From assembly GCA_002694585.1 (NCBI GenBank), contig NZMM01000045.1, forward strand, positions 21,432 to 28,658: a DNA stretch of 7,227 bases. The letters run 5' to 3'. The position numbers and the translations under genes are program-made. The stretch's first letter is position 1. The number at the start of each line of letters is the position of its first letter. This DNA comes from Methanobacteriota archaeon. Lineage in GTDB: Archaea; Thermoplasmatota; Poseidoniia; Poseidoniales; Poseidoniaceae. This document shows positions 6,401-7,227 of this stretch, piece after piece. Under the pieces are notes generated by a model that was not told the DNA's origin, made no database searches, and saw only the letters and a list, made by a program, of their open reading frames with translations.

Positions 6401-7227
6401 GTCGCTGACGGTACGCTCTCGGTTGCCGGTGGTGTCCTGAAGGACCTCCACCAAGACTCGACCACGATGTCGGCGCTCTACATTGGCTCCGACGGTGCCT
6501 TGGTGCTCTCCGAGTCTGCTGAAGTCTATGGCGCACAAGCCTCGGACGACGACATGGCCACGGTCAAGATCGACCGCGGCAGCGTCAGCATCAGCGACTC
6601 CACCATCATCAACACCGCGAACACCGGTACGGCGCTTTGGGTTGAAGGATCCGCTGCGTCGATCGACAACATCGTGGTGAAGAACGGTGCTGTGGGCATC
6701 ATGTCGAAGAACGCCGCGCCTCAGATCGACGGCTTCACCTCAACCGACAACACCGTCGGTGTGGACATGGAGGGTGGCATGAGCCTCCCCACCATCTACC
6801 GTTCCCCGTCGCTCGCTGGCGTGAGCACGGGATGGCAGACCTACGACATCGACCTCTCGGCCTTCATCGGGAACAGCGACTACCTCCAGGTGGGCGCCAA
6901 CTCGATCTACGCCGGTGGCAACGCCCACCCGTACTACAACTACTGGACGAGCAAGTACTACTTCATCACCGACCGCTACCGCATGGAGTTGACCGACAAC
7001 AACGGCAACACCTGGAACATCAGCGCCGGTGACACAGGTTACTACCCGTACAGTTCGAACGACCCCAACGAGGGCGTCGGCGATGTTGGCACCTACCAAG
7101 GTGGCGACGGTGGTGTCCCACAGTGGGACTGCAACTACTACGGCGTTGACTACGGTCCCAACCGTGTCGGCAACACCTTCTACGGCGGCTGGGGCACCAC
7201 TGGTGTCTACTGGTACTTCACCGGACA
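332..7227 (+). CDS. Giant secreted multidomain surface protein, 3' end outside window
   Basis: The frame is open for 2298 codons from ATG 332 to the window edge, with no stop and constant codon bias throughout. In-frame ATGs at 326 and 341 are alternative starts; 332 has the best-spaced SD-like site. The product begins with a signal peptide, so it acts outside the membrane. In order it shows an N-terminal module like that of bacterial DNRLRE/RHS-type secreted proteins (about 77-328), a Tyr-rich beta-sandwich-like region (331-577), two Ig-like plus companion repeat units (582-1150), a nidogen-like half-domain (1222-1325), a right-handed beta-helix region (1331-1798), a beta-sandwich-like spacer (1799-1930) and a second beta-helix-like stretch (1931-2150). 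It carries 14 N-X-S/T sequons and 29 cysteines, nearly all in close pairs. No catalytic motif is apparent. The most likely role is adhesion, binding of extracellular polymers or cell-surface structure, in the style of Marine Group II archaeal giant surface proteins; this is inferred from architecture. The C-terminal anchor, if any, is not visible. Confidence 0.9.
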   Translation, partial: MLGMTNKKKTAMGGIGIAVLLTLLMALTPMTGLVGNPIDDSVMAAEQNQVAEDDVFAQPEKLEPVDYGFADSSEVVGARDANMKTFRNADGTFTQMISDQPIHYDNDGTWSDIDLNLKATAFGWEVVENTFNTAFSAEVANGVVIQPSEWDDAILTGLNPMLVVMDESGTSHTPFEAPPATSEVTVGGNTIRYPLAEGFDLDYEVNTFQVKQNLVIRERPILDEGAHWFGFTEAMRLPAGHALYSGEVMVGSDLVQTDGHLEIRNVETGDLYAEIPAPMVIEPGVEEPYFGTFFVMSQGPMVFLTTAVETSWLLDDERVFPLGLDPTLSVTSAGGGYCYVSYNNCYNSNYRYMYHNSYNGKSSSTFRPYFFYTPWHKFTFSSSNALPTGASVDKIEYKEYVSYHYSYLSNSMVDFDVKIMEDCGTTRPATSATGSAPTSGYYYYQTYSGYSMGSPTCSGAISTSYLTSGYGGTAQRAMIVSAVHSPGVDFSESDHGTGWKTAVFCDSTGTTSCSSSTQAGYIWSALNGTSSVGLSKTFDNSLIGTSGTNSNTRQYVYTYAYTSGSSNNYLALTYSGGTDSDAPTATFGEYDGITSYIEGERTFFLGLSDSSGIDTTSGNEPTLYYAINNGSYTSVAATTIGTCSTSSPDCQFKAQTADITAGDYVTYYWWYQDLNVDSTGASDPNEGYTPALTGSQTTPTPYWFFVDDINNAGDAKKMVQLTTEVSATNLFSPTKFFDRQMSYFDQSEEYYFEFDTSDCGTGSSRCFYTGSASSNYFYNNWIVQWQTSTYPATSSYNTGGSSPGKVYLDDDNGGFLSISADDGPGMNLVFLWDGDEFAMVGIGDETSIEEPLSGGSTASQVSTYGYSAAHRYVVPGDITGDFAGYSWNATYSSTGQNVVCTGTNGWTHFLRSSSGSPSCSSGYYYVYNANYKWNGFALGAGYYARTGAGSAVTYDVMKIAPEPDTYAPTITHTSLADSYARSRTVTATIADGGSPPAGLNVSTTAGTGPTLYYSVNNGSTMSQIMTPVGKTTTQCVLATCDWSADITNLETSDYIEYYITAEDVSTDVTTPNSVQTTASTFEVGDPNKMFIVEWHDMGYTNSYLCTYQVVFYDVTNEFEFKYDTGCQVYVDYSVTGYQDQTRAKGETLQKGNGWLYGSNPFTSNYRMHTSSTSNGHEAFSPGLTEIKNYDTALSGSSSGTPYGYYCAYSFYWNTYKNSCNANIDMPDDFDFEYFGTLYEGSDSNDRIRLGRQGYMYFIDNGATSLERGVSTWSSNFPSMPYSGNSASRPGTIAPWWGYYTSYYCYDNTAIDCSVRYRTMPYNGKGTDIDADITTDTTWDIDDSPIRINPSNDYLSVSADLTIQPGVVVQVASGKGISFDGTCDEMKINGNAANPVTFEGQAGGEWKGLAFTAACTTGTDDRHEFSHVDFRNTSDAAISAGSRHGSSPSTNANVGNFTMNDVTFTNVAAAFKHGSGQGTVVEMTNFAVDGADDACFNFAEDTVAILREGSLKNCNTNGQSWGGAIVNYPGSTAGSLFVENVTVTNSYVNFIDVDLQDVTVSNVSVSNSGSQTGVAIDAMHGTNADVHLYNVSVPDYANSGFNAVSSMYMDDVDFGSADLWITPNGWGSSTVGPVGDDAVMMNVESGDITMQRIHFGVFEDITAGDVSISGTTTHTETEIWKNLDIGDLTINGGAWSLILENADVSRLYSFSTSATNTIVMEQGSTIDHDDSSVDAVYGRNSEITLASVEVTSSDIDGSSNYLAKASSNSDIVLIDVSYDDGTGSADCADASGDTSSCPVDVSSSATVWYGGLAQVSLYREALINNVVTKVYKSGHSVRTTVMDTTSSPATPLLEVGVAKTDTTGMAEAWVISGDSDGNAYGDHNIFGWGAAGQNETEVTSAWYPTGGFGFGDQIELLLQPAPINFDQPNMDCTWMANNQTFQGAESSPGVYLFDSFPMRLSADLDIDGCTLVMMGSVMTVDASATSSPVLTISNGGSLVVNVSSDTGGKGTIKAQSSSYGVRLDVADGTLSVAGGVLKDLHQDSTTMSALYIGSDGALVLSESAEVYGAQASDDDMATVKIDRGSVSISDSTIINTANTGTALWVEGSAASIDNIVVKNGAVGIMSKNAAPQIDGFTSTDNTVGVDMEGGMSLPTIYRSPSLAGVSTGWQTYDIDLSAFIGNSDYLQVGANSIYAGGNAHPYYNYWTSKYYFITDRYRMELTDNNGNTWNISAGDTGYYPYSSNDPNEGVGDVGTYQGGDGGVPQWDCNYYGVDYGPNRVGNTFYGGWGTTGVYWYFTG
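560..1315 (+). other. N-terminal module of DNRLRE/RHS-type secreted proteins (residues 77-328)
   Basis: Three landmarks occur in the order known from the region preceding DNRLRE or RHS repeats in bacterial wall-associated and secreted proteins. First, K84-Q95 (KTFRNADGTFTQ) followed by P101 to D114 (PIHYDNDGTWSDID), like the KxxxNxDGT...PxxYxDxxGxWxxID block. Second, Y193 to P220, with the pattern YPLxxGxDLxYxV...VKxxLVIxxRP. Third, W312 to T327 (WLLDDERVFPLGLDPT), like the WLxDxxRxYPVxIDPT block that closes the module. Recognition is from memory of the family pattern. The module's biochemical function is not established to my knowledge. Confidence 0.6.
1322..2062 (+). other. Tyr/Asn-rich beta-sandwich-like region (residues 331-577)
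   Basis: In the bacterial relatives a DNRLRE-type stalk domain follows the DPT motif. Here the segment after it contains FTFSSSNALPTGASVDKIEY (378-397), like the strand, LP-x-GA turn and strand of such beta-sandwiches, and it ends in YLALTYSGG (569-577), like their closing strand. Unusually, the first part is packed with tyrosine and asparagine: ten Tyr in residues 337-372, and YYYY at 441-444. Cysteine pairs 338/345, 423/457 and 505/513 probably form disulfides. Assignment to the DNRLRE fold is tentative. Confidence 0.4.
2075..2353 (+). repeat. Ig-like domain, repeat copy A (residues 582-674)
   Basis: This segment begins with D-A-P-T and contains RTFFLGLSDSSGID, then PTLYYAINNGS (621-631), a CSTSSPDC pair (643/650) and DITAGDYVTYYWWYQD. 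The layout, with alternating hydrophobic strands and a D-Y-V-x-Y-Y strand before the closing turn, is that of extracellular Ig or cadherin-like domains. It matches copy B, about 388 residues later, in the order of its blocks. Confidence 0.55.
3227..3529 (+). repeat. Ig-like domain, repeat copy B (residues 966-1066)
   Basis: Copy B starts with YAPTITHTS and carries SRTVTATIADGG, PTLYYSVNNGS (1009-1019), a CVLATC pair (1035/1040) and DITNLETSDYIEYYITAEDVS. Each block has its counterpart in copy A at residues 582-674. The two copies have diverged widely at the DNA level, so the duplication is old rather than recent, or the units were acquired separately. Confidence 0.55.
3593..3781 (+). other. 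KM-VEW...FEFKYDTGC module (residues 1088-1150)
   Basis: From K1088-M1089 the segment reads FIVEWHDMG, then CTYQVVFYDVTNEFEFKYDTGC (1105-1126). This resembles the second half of nidogen-like or related extracellular domains, where a VxW strand is followed by FQVxLYExTNxIxFxY. A diverged counterpart follows Ig copy A: K717-M718 to C759, ending YFEFDTSDC. The module therefore seems to travel with the Ig-like domain as a two-part repeat unit. Confidence 0.4.
3995..4306 (+). other. Nidogen-like first-half domain with IAPWW motif (residues 1222-1325)
   Basis: The segment contains MPDDFDFEYFGTLYEG, then DRIRLGRQGYMYF, FPSMPYSGN and PGTIAPWWGYY, followed by VRYRTMPYNGKG. This is the order of the first half of nidogen-like domains: a F-x-F-x-G strand, a GY-x-x-F strand, then IAPFWxD and a VxYRT strand. 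The usual acidic residue after the Trp pair is replaced by GYYT here. C1304 and C1312 form a close pair. Fold assignment is by pattern only. Confidence 0.4.
4322..5725 (+). other. Right-handed beta-helix region 1 (residues 1331-1798)
   Basis: The entry motif is classical: TTWDIDDSPIRI, then DLTIQPGVVVQV (1359-1370), GKGISFDG, NPVTFEGQ and GGEWKGLAF (1402-1410). The same series of LTIxPGVxVxx, GxxxxxG, PVxFxxxx and WxGLxF opens many surface beta-helix proteins. It is followed by several hundred residues of short imperfect strands of the VTVTNSYV, VTVSNVSVSNSG and VHLYNVSV kind, each likely one face of a coil. Sequons N1431, N1455, N1539, N1561 and N1589 cluster here. Such helices often bind or cut polysaccharides, but no catalytic set is evident, so a structural or binding role is more likely. 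Confidence 0.6.
5726..6121 (+). other. Beta-sandwich-like spacer between helices (residues 1799-1930)
   Basis: The strand-and-helix repetition stops near residue 1798 and gives way to ATVWYGGLAQVSLYREALIN, then SVRTTVMDTTSS, LLEVGVAKTDTTGMAEAWVI and a GDQIELLLQP strand. The pattern resembles a carboxypeptidase-regulatory or Ig-like sandwich, in which a variable core is followed by T-x-x-x-G-x-A. It contains a DxDxNxxxD loop at 1873-1881. I cannot name the family with confidence. Confidence 0.35.
6122..6781 (+). other. Beta-helix-like region 2 (residues 1931-2150)
   Basis: Short strands recur with turn residues between them: MRLSADLDIDGCTLVMMG, SPVLTISNGGSLVVNVS, YGVRLDVADGTLSVAGG, SALYIGSDGALVLSESAEV, ATVKIDRGSVSISDSTIIN, TALWVEGSAASIDNIVVKN and GVDMEGG. 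The alternation of a hydrophobic face and G, N or D turns over about 20-25 residues is typical of right-handed parallel beta-helices. The close pair C1931/C1968 caps its start. Confidence 0.5.
6782..7225 (+). other. Aromatic-rich C-terminal segment, cut by window (residues 2151-2298)
   Basis: After the second helix the sequence becomes rich in Tyr, Trp, Asn and Gly (for example PYYNYWTSKYYF and TFYGGWGTTGVYWYF). It contains a sequon at N2229 and a single cysteine, C2267, whose partner probably lies beyond the window. I do not recognise a family. It may be the last coils of the helix or a new binding domain. The gene continues past the edge, so any membrane anchor or sorting signal is unseen. 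Confidence 0.45.

Noticed and set aside
3566..6538. Antisense open frame of about 990 codons on the minus strand
   Set aside because: Same cause: it ends at the complement of the sense TCA codon at 3566-3568. The sense strand has recognisable domains, sequons and paired cysteines; the antisense product has none.
1..7227. A new multi-gene defence or mobile system
   Set aside because: Only one substantial gene is present, with no nuclease, ATPase, recombinase, array or element end in the window.

Overview
The window holds one very large, 3'-truncated coding region on the + strand, running from about base 332 off the right edge: 2298 codons with no stop, preceded by about 330 bases of mostly non-coding leader. 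The protein begins with a Sec-type signal peptide. It is rich in Ser, Thr, Asp, Asn, Gly and Tyr, poor in Lys and Arg, and reads as a giant secreted or cell-surface protein. No enzyme motif, tRNA, rRNA, CRISPR array, insertion sequence or second convincing gene is visible.

Organism: G+C-rich coding DNA with strongly C-ending codons, an SD-like GGGGTGA before the start, a possible TATA-like box about 25-30 bases before the likely transcript start, and a giant acidic mosaic of beta-rich modules. This style recalls the large adhesin-like surface proteins of marine planktonic Euryarchaeota (Marine Group II / Ca. Poseidoniales). That assignment is an inference from style. A bacterium with large mosaic surface proteins is not excluded.

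Layout by residue of the large protein, counting Met at base 332 as 1: 1-44 signal peptide; about 77-328 an N-terminal module resembling the one that precedes DNRLRE or RHS regions in bacterial secreted proteins; about 331-577 a Tyr- and Asn-rich beta-sandwich-like region; about 582-960 and 966-1150 two copies of an Ig-like domain each followed by a module of the KM...FEFxxDT..C type; 1222-1325 a nidogen-like half-domain with an IAPWW motif; 1331-1798 a right-handed beta-helix region; 1799-1930 a beta-sandwich-like spacer; 1931-2150 a second beta-helix-like stretch; 2151-2298 an aromatic-rich region cut by the window edge.

The best leads are the cysteine pattern (28 of 29 cysteines fall into 14 consecutive close pairs, with none in the first 337 residues), the bacterial-type N-terminal module on a probably archaeal protein, the internal repeat at a spacing of about 388 residues, and a codon bias so strong that TTA and CTA are absent and TCA occurs only twice. 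That bias produces two spurious antisense reading frames of nearly 1000 codons each. I see no multi-gene system here.
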